Under the pieces are notes generated by a model. The model had not been told where the DNA came from. It saw only the letters and a list, made by a program, of their open reading frames with translations, and did not search any database. A stretch of 64,000 nucleotides of DNA. It comes from Paludibacterium paludis. Lineage in GTDB: Bacteria > Pseudomonadota > Gammaproteobacteria > Burkholderiales > Chromobacteriaceae. The position numbers were made by a program, and so were the translations under genes. The DNA is taken from positions 3,410,001 through 3,474,000 of the forward strand of contig NZ_CP069161.1 of assembly GCF_018802605.1 (NCBI RefSeq), given 5' to 3'. Each line of letters starts with the position of its first letter. Position 1 is the first letter of the stretch. Shown here piece by piece: positions 9,350 to 18,646 of the stretch.

Positions 9350-11407
9350 ATGTCACTTCACCAAGATTTGATGCTCAACCGGGAGCTCGGCCTGATCGAG
9401 TTCAACCGCCGTGTTCTGGCCCAGGCGGAGGATACCCGCCTGCCCCTGCTTGAACGCCTCAAGTTCCTCTGCATCGTCTCCTCCAACCTGGACGAGTTTT
9501 TCGAAGTCCGGGTCGCCTGGCTCAAGGAGGCGGCCGAGCACACACCCGACCGCATCCTGCCCGACGGCAGCACGCCGGGCGAAGCCCTGAATCTGGTGTC
9601 GGATGCCGCGCGCGAGCTGATCCGCGAACAGTATGCCGTGATGCGGGACACGCTGTTCCCCGCGCTGCGCCAGGAAAACATCCTGTTCCTGCGCCGCACC
9701 GAATGGGATGACGTCCAGCAGGAGTGGGTGCGCAACTTCTTTTTCCGCGAACTGATGCCGATCCTCACGCCGATCGGTCTGGATCCGTCCCACCCCTTCC
9801 CCAAGGTACTCAACAAGAGTCTGAACTTCGCTGTCGAACTGGATGGCCGCGACGCCTTCGGACGCGAATCGGGCATCGCGATCGTTCAGGCGCCACGCAT
9901 CCTGCCGCGGGTGATCCGCATGCCGCCCGAACTGTGCGGCGGCCACCGCCACACCTTCGTGTTCCTCTCGTCCATTCTGCACTCCCACATGCACGAACTG
10001 TTCCTCGGCATGACGGTGAAAGGCTGCTACCAGTTCCGCGTCACCCGCGACAGCGAGCTGAACGTCGAGGACGAGGACCTGAAGAACCTGCGCACGGCCT
10101 TGCAGGGCGAACTGCGCCAGCGCCAGTTCGGCAGCGCGGTCCGGCTGGAAATCGCCGACACCTGCCCGCAGCACATGGAAGACTTCCTGCTCACCCAGTT
10201 CGGACTCCTGCCGCGCGATGTCTACCGCGTCGACGGCCCGGTCAATCTGGTGCGGCTGATGCAGGTGCCCGATCTCGTGGACCGGCCCGACCTTAAGTTC
10301 GCGCCGTTCATTCCGACGCTGCCGCCGGTGCTGGAAAAGAAAGTCGGCCTGTTCCAGGCCATCAGCGAAGGCGATATTCTGCTGCATCACCCCTATCAGA
10401 GCTTCCAGCCGGTCATCGACCTGCTGAACCTGGCCGCCAGCGACCCTCAGGTGGTCGCCATCAAGATGACCGTCTACCGCACCGGCACCGACTCGGTGTT
10501 GATGGAATCGCTGATCGCGGCGGCCCGCGCGGGCAAGCAGGTGACGGTGGTGCTGGAACTGATGGCGCGCTTCGACGAAGAGGCCAACATCAGTTGGGCG
10601 ACACGCCTGGAAGACGCCGGCGCGCATGTGGTGTACGGTGTCTATGGTTACAAGGTGCACGCCAAGATGCTGATGGTGGTGCGTCGTGAAGAAAACGGCT
10701 TGCGCCGCTACGTGCACCTTGGCACCGGCAACTACCATCCGCGCACCGCCCGGCTTTACACCGACTTCGGTCTGTTGACCTGCAACGAGGATATCGCCAG
10801 CGACGTGAACGACATTTTCGTGCAACTGACCGGACTTGGCCGCGCGAGCAAACTGAAAATGCTTTATCAGAGTCCGTTCAGTCTGCACGGCATGATCATG
10901 AGCGCGATCGAACGGGAAATCGAGAACGCCTCGGAAGGACGCCCCGCCCAGATCATCGCCAAGATGAACGCCCTGCTCGAGCCGCAGGTGATCCGCGCGC
11001 TCTACCGGGCGAGTCAGGCCGGCGTCAAGATCCAGTTGATCGTGCGCGGGGTCTGCGCACTGCGCCCCGGAGTCGAGGGATTGTCGGAAAACATTACCGT
11101 GCGTTCCATCGTCGGTCGCTTCCTGGAGCATCCGCGGGTTTTCTATTTCTACAACAACCGTGAAGAAAACCTGTTCATCGCCAGCGCCGACTGGATGGGC
11201 CGCAATTTCTTCCGCCGCATCGAAACCTGCGTGCCGGTGCTCGATCCGCGCATCAAGAAGCGCCTGATCCGCGAAGGCCTGCGGCTCTATCTGGAGGACA
11301 ACGTGAACACCTGGGACATGCAGGCCGACGGCCTCTATCGCCGCCGCACCTCGCGCGGCAAGGAGAAGTGCGCCCAGCAGCTGTTGCTCGAGGAGTACAC
11401 CCGCTGA
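9350..11407 (+). CDS. ppk1: polyphosphate kinase 1
   Basis: A 685-residue enzyme that polymerises the gamma-phosphate of ATP into inorganic polyphosphate. It shows the PPK1 layout: an N-terminal helical domain (NRELGLIEFNRRVL, SSNLDEFFEVRV), a head domain and two phospholipase-D-like C-terminal domains with the phosphorylated His in YKVHAKMLMV and a second site around NREENLFIASADWMGRN. The start is ATG 9350, giving MSLHQDLMLNREL; a TTG 15 bases upstream is less likely. Its stop overlaps the next ATG by one base (TGATG). Confidence 0.96.
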   Translation: MSLHQDLMLNRELGLIEFNRRVLAQAEDTRLPLLERLKFLCIVSSNLDEFFEVRVAWLKEAAEHTPDRILPDGSTPGEALNLVSDAARELIREQYAVMRDTLFPALRQENILFLRRTEWDDVQQEWVRNFFFRELMPILTPIGLDPSHPFPKVLNKSLNFAVELDGRDAFGRESGIAIVQAPRILPRVIRMPPELCGGHRHTFVFLSSILHSHMHELFLGMTVKGCYQFRVTRDSELNVEDEDLKNLRTALQGELRQRQFGSAVRLEIADTCPQHMEDFLLTQFGLLPRDVYRVDGPVNLVRLMQVPDLVDRPDLKFAPFIPTLPPVLEKKVGLFQAISEGDILLHHPYQSFQPVIDLLNLAASDPQVVAIKMTVYRTGTDSVLMESLIAAARAGKQVTVVLELMARFDEEANISWATRLEDAGAHVVYGVYGYKVHAKMLMVVRREENGLRRYVHLGTGNYHPRTARLYTDFGLLTCNEDIASDVNDIFVQLTGLGRASKLKMLYQSPFSLHGMIMSAIEREIENASEGRPAQIIAKMNALLEPQVIRALYRASQAGVKIQLIVRGVCALRPGVEGLSENITVRSIVGRFLEHPRVFYFYNNREENLFIASADWMGRNFFRRIETCVPVLDPRIKKRLIREGLRLYLEDNVNTWDMQADGLYRRRTSRGKEKCAQQLLLEEYTR

Positions 11408-11892
11408 TGCAGGCTGAGTACCTGTGGTATGCGCTCTCCGCCGTCCTGGTTCTCGTCGGCCTTGCGGGCACCCTGGTGCCCGCCCTGCCCGGGCTGCCGC
11501 TGATCCTCGGCGGACTCGTGCTTGCCGCCTGGGCCGATGGCTTCACGCATGTCGGCGCGCCGACCATCGCCATTCTGGCGTTGCTCACCGCGGCGGGCAT
11601 GCTGATCGATTTCGTCGCCGGCCTGCTCGGCGCGAAAAAGACCGGCGCGAGCCGCGAAGCGCTGGCCGGCGCGTTCATCGGCAGCCTTGTCGGGCTGTTC
11701 TTCGGGATCGCCGGCGTGATTCTCGGTCCGGTCATCGGCGCCGTGGCCGGCGAGCTCGCCGCCCGGCGCACTCTGCCGCAAGCCGGACGCGTCGGCATCG
11801 GCACGTTTCTCGGTTTTCTGGCCGGCACGGTGGCGAAACTCGGTTGCGCCTTCGCCATGCTGGCCGCCTTTGCGCTGGCACTTCTGCTGTGA
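11407..11892 (+). CDS. DUF456 domain-containing membrane protein
   Basis: A 161-residue, very hydrophobic protein with about four transmembrane segments and Gly-rich helices (LVGLAGTLVPALPGLPLILGG; FGIAGVILGPVIGAVAGEL), which is the DUF456 pattern. No function is established. It starts at the ATG overlapping the ppk1 stop, so it is likely co-translated with ppk1. Confidence 0.85.
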   Translation: MQAEYLWYALSAVLVLVGLAGTLVPALPGLPLILGGLVLAAWADGFTHVGAPTIAILALLTAAGMLIDFVAGLLGAKKTGASREALAGAFIGSLVGLFFGIAGVILGPVIGAVAGELAARRTLPQAGRVGIGTFLGFLAGTVAKLGCAFAMLAAFALALLL

Positions 11893-11943
11893 TTTGGTAA
11901 ACTCCCCTCATCCCATCTATTTGTAGCCTTTACGGATACTTCA

Positions 11944-13611
11944 ATGTCACAGCAATATGTGTTTTCCATGCTGCGAGTCAGCAAGGTGGTTCCCCCCAAA
12001 CGGCAGATCATCAAGGACATCTCCCTGAGCTTCTTCCCCGGCGCCAAGATCGGCCTGCTGGGCCTGAACGGTTCGGGTAAATCGACCGTCCTGAAAATCA
12101 TGGCCGGCCTCGACAAGGAAATCGAGGGCGAAGCCATCCCGATGCCGGGCATCAAGATCGGCTATCTGCCCCAGGAGCCGGAACTCAACCCCGAACACAC
12201 GGTACGCGAAGCCGTCGAGGAAGGTCTCGGCGACATCGTGACGGCGCAGAAAAAACTCGACGAGATCTACGCGGCCTATGCCGACCCGGATGCCGATTTC
12301 GATGCGCTGGCCGCCGAACAGGCCAAATACGAAGCGATTCTCGCCGCCAGCGACGGCAGCGCCGACCAGCAAATGGAAATCGCCGCCGACGCGCTGCGGC
12401 TGCCGGCCTGGGATGCCCGCATCGGCCATCTGTCCGGCGGTGAAAAGCGCCGTGTCGCGCTGTGCAAGCTCTTGCTGTCCAAGCCGGACATGCTGCTGCT
12501 GGACGAACCGACCAACCACCTGGACGCCGAATCGGTGGAATGGCTGGAACAATTCCTGGTGCGCTTCCCCGGCACCGTGGTCGCGGTGACCCACGACCGC
12601 TATTTCCTCGACAATGCCGCCGAATGGATTCTCGAACTGGACCGCGGCCACGGCATTCCCTGGAAAGGCAACTATTCTTCCTGGCTCGATCAGAAGGAAG
12701 CCCGCCTCAAGCAGGAGGAGAGCAGCGAATCCGCCCGCCAGAAGGCCATCAAGAAAGAGCTTGAATGGGTTCGCCAGAATCCCAAGGGACGCCAGGCCAA
12801 ATCCAAGGCCCGTATCGCCCGCTTCGAGGAACTGTCCAGCCAGGATTACCAGAAGCGCAACGAAACCCAGGAAATCTTCATTCCGGTGGGCGAACGCCTG
12901 GGCAACGAAGTCATCGAATTCAAGAACGTCAGCAAGGCGTTCGGCGACCGCCTGCTGATCGACGACTTGTCGTTCAAGGTGCCGGCCGGCGCGATCGTCG
13001 GCATTATCGGCCCGAACGGCGCCGGTAAATCCACGCTGTTCCGCATGATCGCCGGCCAGGAAGCGCCGGATACCGGCGAGGTGCTGATCGGTTCGACCGT
13101 GAAGACCGCCTATGTCGATCAAAGCCGTGGGGCTCTGGAAAGCGGAAAGACCGTTTTCGAGGAAATCTCCGGCGGGCACGATATCCTGACGGTCGGCCGT
13201 TACGAAACGTCGTCGCGCGCCTATATCGGCCGCTTCAACTTCAAGGGCGCCGATCAGCAGAAGATCGTCGGCAACCTCTCCGGCGGGGAACGCGGGCGCC
13301 TGCATCTGGCCAAGACCCTGATCGCCGGCGGCAATGTGCTGCTGCTTGACGAACCGTCCAACGACCTCGACGTGGAAACCCTGCGCGCGCTGGAAGACGC
13401 GCTGCTGGAGTTCGCGGGCTCGGTGATGGTGATCAGCCACGACCGCTGGTTCCTTGACCGGATCGCCACTCATATCCTCGCCTGCGAAGGCGATTCTAAG
13501 TGGGTGTTCTTCGACGGCAACTATCAGGAATACGAAGCCGACAAGAAGAAACGGCTGGGCGAAGAAGGCGCGAAACCGAAGCGTATTCGCTACAAGCCGA
13601 TCACCCGTTGA
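11944..13611 (+). CDS. ettA: energy-dependent translational throttle protein EttA (ABC-F)
   Basis: A 555-residue ABC-F protein with two ATP-binding cassettes and no membrane domain. It binds the ribosome E site and gates early elongation according to energy state. Walker A motifs are GLNGSGKST (about 40) and GPNGAGKST (about 360); signature motifs LSGGEKRR and LSGGERGR; Walker B LLLDEPTNHLD and LLLDEPSNDLD. The linker carries the Lys/Arg-rich stretch KGRQAKSKARIARFEEL. The end KPKRIRYKPITR matches EttA rather than Uup. A strong terminator follows. Confidence 0.96.
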   Translation: MSQQYVFSMLRVSKVVPPKRQIIKDISLSFFPGAKIGLLGLNGSGKSTVLKIMAGLDKEIEGEAIPMPGIKIGYLPQEPELNPEHTVREAVEEGLGDIVTAQKKLDEIYAAYADPDADFDALAAEQAKYEAILAASDGSADQQMEIAADALRLPAWDARIGHLSGGEKRRVALCKLLLSKPDMLLLDEPTNHLDAESVEWLEQFLVRFPGTVVAVTHDRYFLDNAAEWILELDRGHGIPWKGNYSSWLDQKEARLKQEESSESARQKAIKKELEWVRQNPKGRQAKSKARIARFEELSSQDYQKRNETQEIFIPVGERLGNEVIEFKNVSKAFGDRLLIDDLSFKVPAGAIVGIIGPNGAGKSTLFRMIAGQEAPDTGEVLIGSTVKTAYVDQSRGALESGKTVFEEISGGHDILTVGRYETSSRAYIGRFNFKGADQQKIVGNLSGGERGRLHLAKTLIAGGNVLLLDEPSNDLDVETLRALEDALLEFAGSVMVISHDRWFLDRIATHILACEGDSKWVFFDGNYQEYEADKKKRLGEEGAKPKRIRYKPITR

Positions 13612-13630
13612 TCAACACCACCCGCTCCCG

Positions 13631-13659
13631 AAAACCGGCCTTATGGCCGGTTTTTCTTT
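13631..13659 (+). terminator. Rho-independent terminator after ettA
   Basis: Ten-base arms AAAACCGGCC / GGCCGGTTTT, loop TTAT, followed by TTCTTT. Confidence 0.9.
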
Positions 13660-13723
13660 AGAGCAAGTGTTATCCCGTATGGAAAAAGCGACCGACTACA
13701 AGTAGATTGGTAGCAAACATCCG

Positions 13724-14485
13724 ATGAGAAGCAACATGCGGTTCATATCGGCACTTCTGCGCGCGACCTTGCAGGCCGGCTTGCTCCTGCTTGTGGCCTC
13801 GAGCCTCTCGCGCGCCGATAATACAGTGCACATCGCCTTCGGCGAGACCCTGGCGCCTTACGTGATCGAAGAAACCCAGTCCGGGCTGGAGCTCGAGATC
13901 GTGCGCGCCGCGCTGAAGGAAGAAGGCCTGGCGCTCAAACCTTCGTTTTACCCCCAAAAACGCTTGCCGGTACTGTTGGGCAGTTCGCAGGTTGACGGCG
14001 TAGCGTTGATGACAGCGGCACTGGCTCCCCATGCCGCACTGTCAGAGGTGTATGTGACGTACGAGGATTACGCCATCACCCTGGCGCGGCGTGGCATCAC
14101 ACTCCACAGCATTTCCGATATGAAGCCCTACACTGTGGCCGGTTTTCCGCTTGCCAGCCACTACTTCGGCGCCGAATACCTCGCACTGGCATCGAACAAT
14201 CCCAATTATTCTGAACCGTCCAATCAAATGGACCAGAATCGTCTGCTCTACCGGGAAGCGGTTGATGTGGTGATCGCGGACAAGCGGATTTTCCATTACT
14301 ATGACAGGCAACTTATCCGGCAGAAGCTGGAGAAGCCTGCCGACGTCACGCTGCACCCGTTGTTCGATCAGGTATCCTACCGGATAGCCTTTCGCGACAA
14401 GGCCCTTCGTGACCGCTTCAACCGGGGGCTCGCCGCCATCGCCAAAAAAGGCATATACCGGACAATTTCACAACGTTACCCCTGA
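13724..14485 (+). CDS. periplasmic solute-binding protein, family 3-like
   Basis: A 253-residue protein with a signal peptide (about 1-31, ending SLSRA) and the two-lobe fold pattern of family-3 amino-acid-type binding proteins (VHIAFGETLAPYVIEE; LELEIVRAALKEEGL; DVVIADKRIFHYY). No permease or ATPase gene is adjacent; instead a diguanylate cyclase follows by 49 bp on the same strand, so it may act in sensing rather than import. An in-frame ATG at 13736, with GAGAAG before it, is an equally good start. Ligand unknown. Confidence 0.78.
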   Translation: MRSNMRFISALLRATLQAGLLLLVASSLSRADNTVHIAFGETLAPYVIEETQSGLELEIVRAALKEEGLALKPSFYPQKRLPVLLGSSQVDGVALMTAALAPHAALSEVYVTYEDYAITLARRGITLHSISDMKPYTVAGFPLASHYFGAEYLALASNNPNYSEPSNQMDQNRLLYREAVDVVIADKRIFHYYDRQLIRQKLEKPADVTLHPLFDQVSYRIAFRDKALRDRFNRGLAAIAKKGIYRTISQRYP

Positions 14486-14534
14486 AAACCGGAGTGGACG
14501 GGCGTGTCCGTCACCCTTCGTTTAAATAATTCGA

Positions 14535-15710
14535 ATGCTTATTATCGACCTAAAGACCGTTTACCTGATGTTTGTGCTGGCAAGCCTGGTCTACGCCATC
14601 GGGTTGATCGTCAGCTGGTTCGGGGATCGTGCGGAACGGTCATTGCTGCTGTTCAGCCTCGGCCCGCTGTTCAGTGGTGTTGGCGGGGCGATGATCGGCC
14701 ATCAAAAAACCATGCCGCTCTGGCTGGCCCTGGGAGGCGGCAACCTGATGATCTGCGCGTCGTATCAGGCGATGATCGCCGGTCTGGCGCTGTATGCGGG
14801 AAAACGACCGCCTTGGAGCATCCTGGCTGCATTCAACACCGCGTATTTCCTGTTTTATTGCCTATACAGCGAGCCGGAATGGTTCACTTTACGCGTCGCG
14901 GTCAGCGGAATCGCCGGAGGACTGTTGCATCTGGGGATCGCTTGGCAATTCATCCACCTGAAAGAAGCGGGCAGCCGCATCACGGCGCTTTGCGGCGCGA
15001 TAACGGCAATGTGCGGTGCTCTTGGCAATGCATGGCGGGCAATGACCCCTGTTCCCCAGGGAATTCACTCGGCTCTCGACCTGGGGCAACCATTCGCCTG
15101 GAATCTGGTCATTATTTTCTTTCTGGACTGCTTGCTGCTGTTCGTGGTGCTGCACCTGTACCATATCCGGCTGCGCGGCAAGCTGACCTATCTTGCCAGC
15201 TTCGACGTACTGACCTCGTTGCTCAACCGGCGGCGCTTCCAGGAGGAAGTCGCGCGGCTGCGGCTGAATGGATCCTCGGACAGCCATGCGGTGCTCATGA
15301 TCGATATCGATCACTTCAAGCGTATCAACGATACCTACGGCCATATCTCCGGCGATGCCGTCCTGAAACATTTTGCCGCGACACTGCGCAAGAAACTGCG
15401 CCAACACGATATCGCCGCGCGCTTTGGCGGTGAAGAGTTCGTGGTGTTACTGCGGGACACCGATACGGAACTGGCCTATGTCATCGCGGAGCGCTTGCGA
15501 CAGGATGTCGAGGCCACAGGTTTTTCTCATGGGGAAAAGTCGCTCAGTTACACCATAAGCATCGGAATCGCCGGGTTCCGGCCACTCCGGGGCGAAGGCC
15601 ATCTCGAAGCGATCGACCTTGCCGACCGGGCGCTCTATACCGCCAAGCGCGGTGGCCGCAACCGTTCCGTGGTGCACGGCCCCGGAGCGGAACTGGCGGC
15701 GATAGCCTAG
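14535..15710 (+). CDS. membrane-anchored diguanylate cyclase (GGDEF)
   Basis: A 391-residue protein with about six transmembrane helices in residues 5-215 and a C-terminal GGDEF domain (about 225-385). The active site reads FGGEEFVVLL, with DIDHFKRINDTYGH before it, so it should make cyclic di-GMP from GTP. RQHD lies five residues before GGEEF, the inhibitory I-site, predicting product feedback. The N-terminal membrane region has no recognised sensor domain. It follows the binding-protein gene and may read its ligand state, which is inference. Confidence 0.92.
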   Translation: MLIIDLKTVYLMFVLASLVYAIGLIVSWFGDRAERSLLLFSLGPLFSGVGGAMIGHQKTMPLWLALGGGNLMICASYQAMIAGLALYAGKRPPWSILAAFNTAYFLFYCLYSEPEWFTLRVAVSGIAGGLLHLGIAWQFIHLKEAGSRITALCGAITAMCGALGNAWRAMTPVPQGIHSALDLGQPFAWNLVIIFFLDCLLLFVVLHLYHIRLRGKLTYLASFDVLTSLLNRRRFQEEVARLRLNGSSDSHAVLMIDIDHFKRINDTYGHISGDAVLKHFAATLRKKLRQHDIAARFGGEEFVVLLRDTDTELAYVIAERLRQDVEATGFSHGEKSLSYTISIGIAGFRPLRGEGHLEAIDLADRALYTAKRGGRNRSVVHGPGAELAAIA

Positions 15711-15973
15711 TCGGCGGAACGCTTGGGGAAAAGTCGCGGACGGGAGTCCGCGGGACGACTTTTCCAGGCAACGTACAGCGCTTCGAACCGCTCCCTGGCC
15801 CACGGCGTGCGCCGCAGAAACGCCAGACTCGACTTCACCGATGGATCCACCCGGAAACAGCGAACATCCAGCCTCGCCGCCAGGCCTTCCCAGCCATACA
15901 CAGCCAACAGTTCGTCGAGCATGCGCGCCAGCGTGATGCCGTGCGTCGGGTTATTGGCTTGAGATGAAGTCAT
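15707..15973 (-). CDS. VF530 (DUF2132) family protein
   Basis: An 88-residue protein with the family pattern HGITLARMLDELLAVYGWEGLAARLDVRCF and DPSVKSSLAFLRRTPWARERFEALYV. VF530 proteins are small, structurally known and possibly DNA-binding; no cellular role is established. It is convergent with the diguanylate cyclase gene, their stop codons overlapping. The ribosome site is weak. Confidence 0.87.
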   Translation of the reverse strand: MTSSQANNPTHGITLARMLDELLAVYGWEGLAARLDVRCFRVDPSVKSSLAFLRRTPWARERFEALYVAWKSRPADSRPRLFPKRSAD

Positions 15974-16111
15974 GACAATCCGAGTCCGCGATAAAGCGCG
16001 ATTATACCGTGCGCCATGATGCGATTGCGTATCTTTTGCCGCGCATCAGAAGACGCACGAACAAGGAATGACACAATCGCCCTTCGGTAATTCCAATCTG
16101 CAAGGCTTTTC

Positions 16112-17725
16112 ATGAAACTCTCGACCCGGTTATGGATAATCATCCTGACCAGCTTCCTTGGCACGCTGCTGATCGGCGGCATCGCCCTCTACGACATCCG
16201 GTTGACCCTGATTCACGAAAAACAGCACGCCATACGCACTCAATTGACCATGGCGAACACGGTTCTCGAACACTACGCCACCGCAGAGCGCCAGGGGCAA
16301 ATGACTCGCGAACAGGCGCAAAGCGCCGCCCGTTCGGCCCTGGCCATGCTGCGCGACGGGGACACCTATATTTTTGCCCGTGATCGCGACCAGGTCATGG
16401 TCGTGCACCCCAAAACCGATCTGATCGGCAAAAAGGGGAATGGCGGCATGATGCCGGATGGCAAGACCTCGGTGGTCGAAGCCTACGAGGCGGCGTTGGG
16501 CCAGGGCCGCATCGGCTTCGTCGAAGTGCCCAGCACCCGTCCGGGCAGCACGGAAAGCGTTCAGAAGCTCAATGGTGTCATGCGTTTCGATGCCTGGAAC
16601 TGGACGGTCGGCAGCGGCGTGTATTTGCATGACATTACAGAAACGTTCTGGCAAAGCGCCACCTTGCTGCTGGTCGGCGCGCTGGTTCTGCTCGGTATCG
16701 TCGGAGGACTGGGATTTGTCATGTCGCGGGGCATTCTGGCCACGCTCGGTGGCGAACCGGCCTTCGCGGTCAGCGTTGCCGAGCGTATCGCGTCTGGCGA
16801 TCTGTCGAGCGACTTTCCGGTCAAAGGCGGTGAACACAGCCTGCTTGGCGTCATCAAGACCATGCAGACCAGTTTGCGCGGCATGATCGAACATATCGAG
16901 CAATCCTCCCGCGACCTGGCGGCGACCGCCGCCGACATGGTCGGCCACATGGACAAACTGGGTGCCGCCTCGGAAAACGCCAGTTCCTCCACGTCTTCCG
17001 CCGCCGCCGCGATCGAGGAGCTCTCCGTCAGTATCGATCAGGTACGGGACAGCGCCCGGCACACCGAAGAGGATTCGCAAGCCGTGGCGGCCCTGGCGAA
17101 AGAAGGCAGTTCGACCGTGCGCGTCGCCGTCGACAATATTCGCTCGATCTCCGGCGAAATGACCACCGCCAGCGCGCATGTCGATGAATTGAACCAGCTG
17201 ACCCGCACCATCGGCGGCATCGTCGACACCATCCGCGATATCGCCGACCAGACCAACCTCTTGGCGCTGAACGCCGCCATCGAAGCGGCCCGCGCCGGCG
17301 AAACCGGCCGCGGATTCGCCGTGGTGGCTGACGAGGTCAGAAAACTGGCCGAGCGCACGTCCAAATCCACCGACGAGATCTCCGGCATCATTCAGACCGT
17401 GGTCTCGGAAACCGGCTCCGTCGCCACCCTCATCGGAACACTCTCGCCGATGGTGGACAAGGGGGTCGGGGAAGTGGGGCACGCGGCCGAGCTGCTTGGC
17501 CAGATATCGGACAAGGCCAGTGAAACGCTCGATCGGATCCACAACGTGGCTCACGCCATGTCGGAACAGAGTATCGCCGGCACCCAGATCGCCGGCAGTG
17601 TGGAAAGCGTCGCCGGGATCGTCGACGAAACCCGCAGCGCGGTGGATTTCACGGTCAGCGCCTCGGCTCATTTACGTCATTTGGCCGAGGATTTGCACCA
17701 AACCGTTTCGCGTTTTAGGCTATGA
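16112..17725 (+). CDS. methyl-accepting chemotaxis protein (single-Cache sensor)
   Basis: A 537-residue chemoreceptor: transmembrane helix at about 7-28, a periplasmic single Cache domain (about 35-180, with [19 protein letters not shown] and [13 protein letters not shown]), a second helix (about 188-208), a HAMP region and a cytoplasmic signalling coiled coil. The hairpin tip [22 protein letters not shown] (about 370-400) is the kinase-binding signature. The ligand is unknown; Cache domains of this kind often bind small carboxylates. No C-terminal CheR/CheB pentapeptide is seen. A strong terminator follows. Confidence 0.94.
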   Translation: MKLSTRLWIIILTSFLGTLLIGGIALYDIRLTLIHEKQHAIRTQLTMANTVLEHYATAERQGQMTREQAQSAARSALAMLRDGDTYIFARDRDQVMVVHPKTDLIGKKGNGGMMPDGKTSVVEAYEAALGQGRIGFVEVPSTRPGSTESVQKLNGVMRFDAWNWTVGSGVYLHDITETFWQSATLLLVGALVLLGIVGGLGFVMSRGILATLGGEPAFAVSVAERIASGDLSSDFPVKGGEHSLLGVIKTMQTSLRGMIEHIEQSSRDLAATAADMVGHMDKLGAASENASSSTSSAAAAIEELSVSIDQVRDSARHTEEDSQAVAALAKEGSSTVRVAVDNIRSISGEMTTASAHVDELNQLTRTIGGIVDTIRDIADQTNLLALNAAIEAARAGETGRGFAVVADEVRKLAERTSKSTDEISGIIQTVVSETGSVATLIGTLSPMVDKGVGEVGHAAELLGQISDKASETLDRIHNVAHAMSEQSIAGTQIAGSVESVAGIVDETRSAVDFTVSASAHLRHLAEDLHQTVSRFRL

Positions 17726-17751
17726 GTCGACGCACCCCAACCGATGCTCCG

Positions 17752-17777
17752 GCCGCTGCCCTGGCAGCGGCTTTTTA
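17752..17777 (+). terminator. Rho-independent terminator after chemoreceptor gene
   Basis: Nine-base arms GCCGCTGCC / GGCAGCGGC, 2-base loop, followed by TTTTTAC. Confidence 0.9.
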
Positions 17778-17832
17778 CATGCCGGCAAGGAACATGTCAT
17801 TACCAAAATACATGTCTTTAACATAACTTAAG

Positions 17833-18239
17833 ATGCGGCAAAATGCATCGAAATTCGTGGGGGAAACCCGGGAAAACGCCTTTTCCGAAGCGATGCCGCG
17901 GGAACTAGGCATCCCGGAGGACAGCTGGGCGAGGACATCGGAGATGGCAGCTTTCCCGGATATATCTGCTGCGTGGACGGCAGGATGGCCGGTTATTGTT
18001 TCGGCGACAGCGGCAGTGGTGAAATCGTCGTCCTGGCCCTACTGCCGGAATACGAAGGACAGGGGACCGGCAAAACCCTGCTCGGACTCATGGTCGAGGA
18101 TTTCCGCCAAGCGGGCTTCACGCGCCTCTTTCTGGGCTGCGCGGCCCGCTCTCACGGGTTCTGCCGGCATCTTGGCTGGAAACCCACCGGGCACATCGAT
18201 GACTTGGGCGATGAAATTCTTGACCTTGCACTGGCATGA
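17833..18239 (+). pseudogene. GNAT-family N-acetyltransferase, truncated and frameshifted
   Basis: The 3' frame (from about 17936) encodes the back of a GNAT domain: GDGSFPGYICCVDGRMAGY, IVVLALLPEYEGQGTGKTLL (acetyl-CoA loop QGTGK), LFLGC and HGFCRHLGW. The matching front, TRENAFSEAMPRELGIPEDSWA, lies in another frame from 17833, so a shift of one base near 17925-17935 separates the two halves. The front also lacks about 15 N-terminal residues, with an in-frame stop just upstream, and a few residues seem lost after LFLGC. It is best read as a decayed gene; a functional short product from GTG 17973 is possible but unlikely. Confidence 0.62.
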
Positions 18240-18303
18240 GAAATTAAGAAGACGCGGACTCCGGGAAGGAGAGCCGCGGCCAGGAGCGGTGCGGCACGGA
18301 CAA

Positions 18304-18335
18304 CAAAAAGCCCTTGATGGCATCCATCAAGGGCT
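18304..18335 (-). terminator. Rho-independent terminator of the tRNA operon
   Basis: Twelve-base perfect arms (AGCCCTTGATGG and complement) with a 3-base loop; in the minus direction a run of five T follows. Confidence 0.92.
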
Positions 18336-18342
18336 GAGTGTC

Positions 18343-18417
18343 TGGCGTCCCCACGGGGAATCGAACCCCGGCCGCCGCCGTGAAAGGGCAGTGTTCTAAC
18401 CGCTAAACTATGGGGAC
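18343..18417 (-). tRNA. tRNA-Glu (anticodon TTC)
   Basis: The minus strand folds as a cloverleaf: acceptor GTCCCCA / TGGGGAC, D arm TAGTTTAGCGGTTAGA, anticodon loop CCTTTCACG with TTC, T arm GGGGTTCGATTCCCC, and an encoded CCA end. Last gene of a three-tRNA operon. Confidence 0.97.
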
Positions 18418-18420
18418 AAC

Positions 18421-18497
18421 TGGCGCACCCGGAGCGATTCGAACGCCCGACCCTCTGGTTCGTAGCCAGATACTCTATCCAACTGAGCTACGGGTGC
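18421..18497 (-). tRNA. tRNA-Arg (anticodon ACG)
   Basis: Acceptor GCACCCG / CGGGTGC, D arm TAGCTCAGTTGGATAGAG, anticodon loop CTACGAA with ACG (read as ICG), T arm with GTTCGAATC, encoded CCA. Middle gene of the operon. Confidence 0.97.
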
Positions 18498-18505
18498 GCT
18501 GTTTC

Positions 18506-18597
18506 TGGCGGAGAAAGAGGGATTCGAACCCTCGATACAGGTTACCCCGTATGCCGCCTTAGCAGGGCGGTGCCTTCGACCTCTCGGCCATTTCTCC
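18506..18597 (-). tRNA. tRNA-Ser (anticodon GCT)
   Basis: Acceptor GGAGAAA / TTTCTCC, D arm GGCCGAGAGGTCGAAGGC, anticodon loop CTGCTAA with GCT, a long variable arm (GCATACGGGGTAACCTGT) as expected for Ser, T arm GAGGGTTCGAATCCCTC, encoded CCA. First gene of the operon. Confidence 0.97.
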
Positions 18598-18612
18598 GTC
18601 TCAGAGAGCGCA

Positions 18613-18641
18613 ATATTAAGGACAGTCGCGCCCCCTGTCAA
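18613..18641 (-). promoter_or_regulatory. promoter of the Ser-Arg-Glu tRNA operon
   Basis: On the minus strand TTGACA (18636-18641) and TAATAT (18613-18618) are 17 bases apart, an almost ideal sigma-70 promoter. A GC-rich discriminator (TGCGCTC) follows, as in stringently controlled stable-RNA promoters. It starts only a few bases beyond the lysC stop. Confidence 0.8.
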
Positions 18642-18646
18642 GCGTT

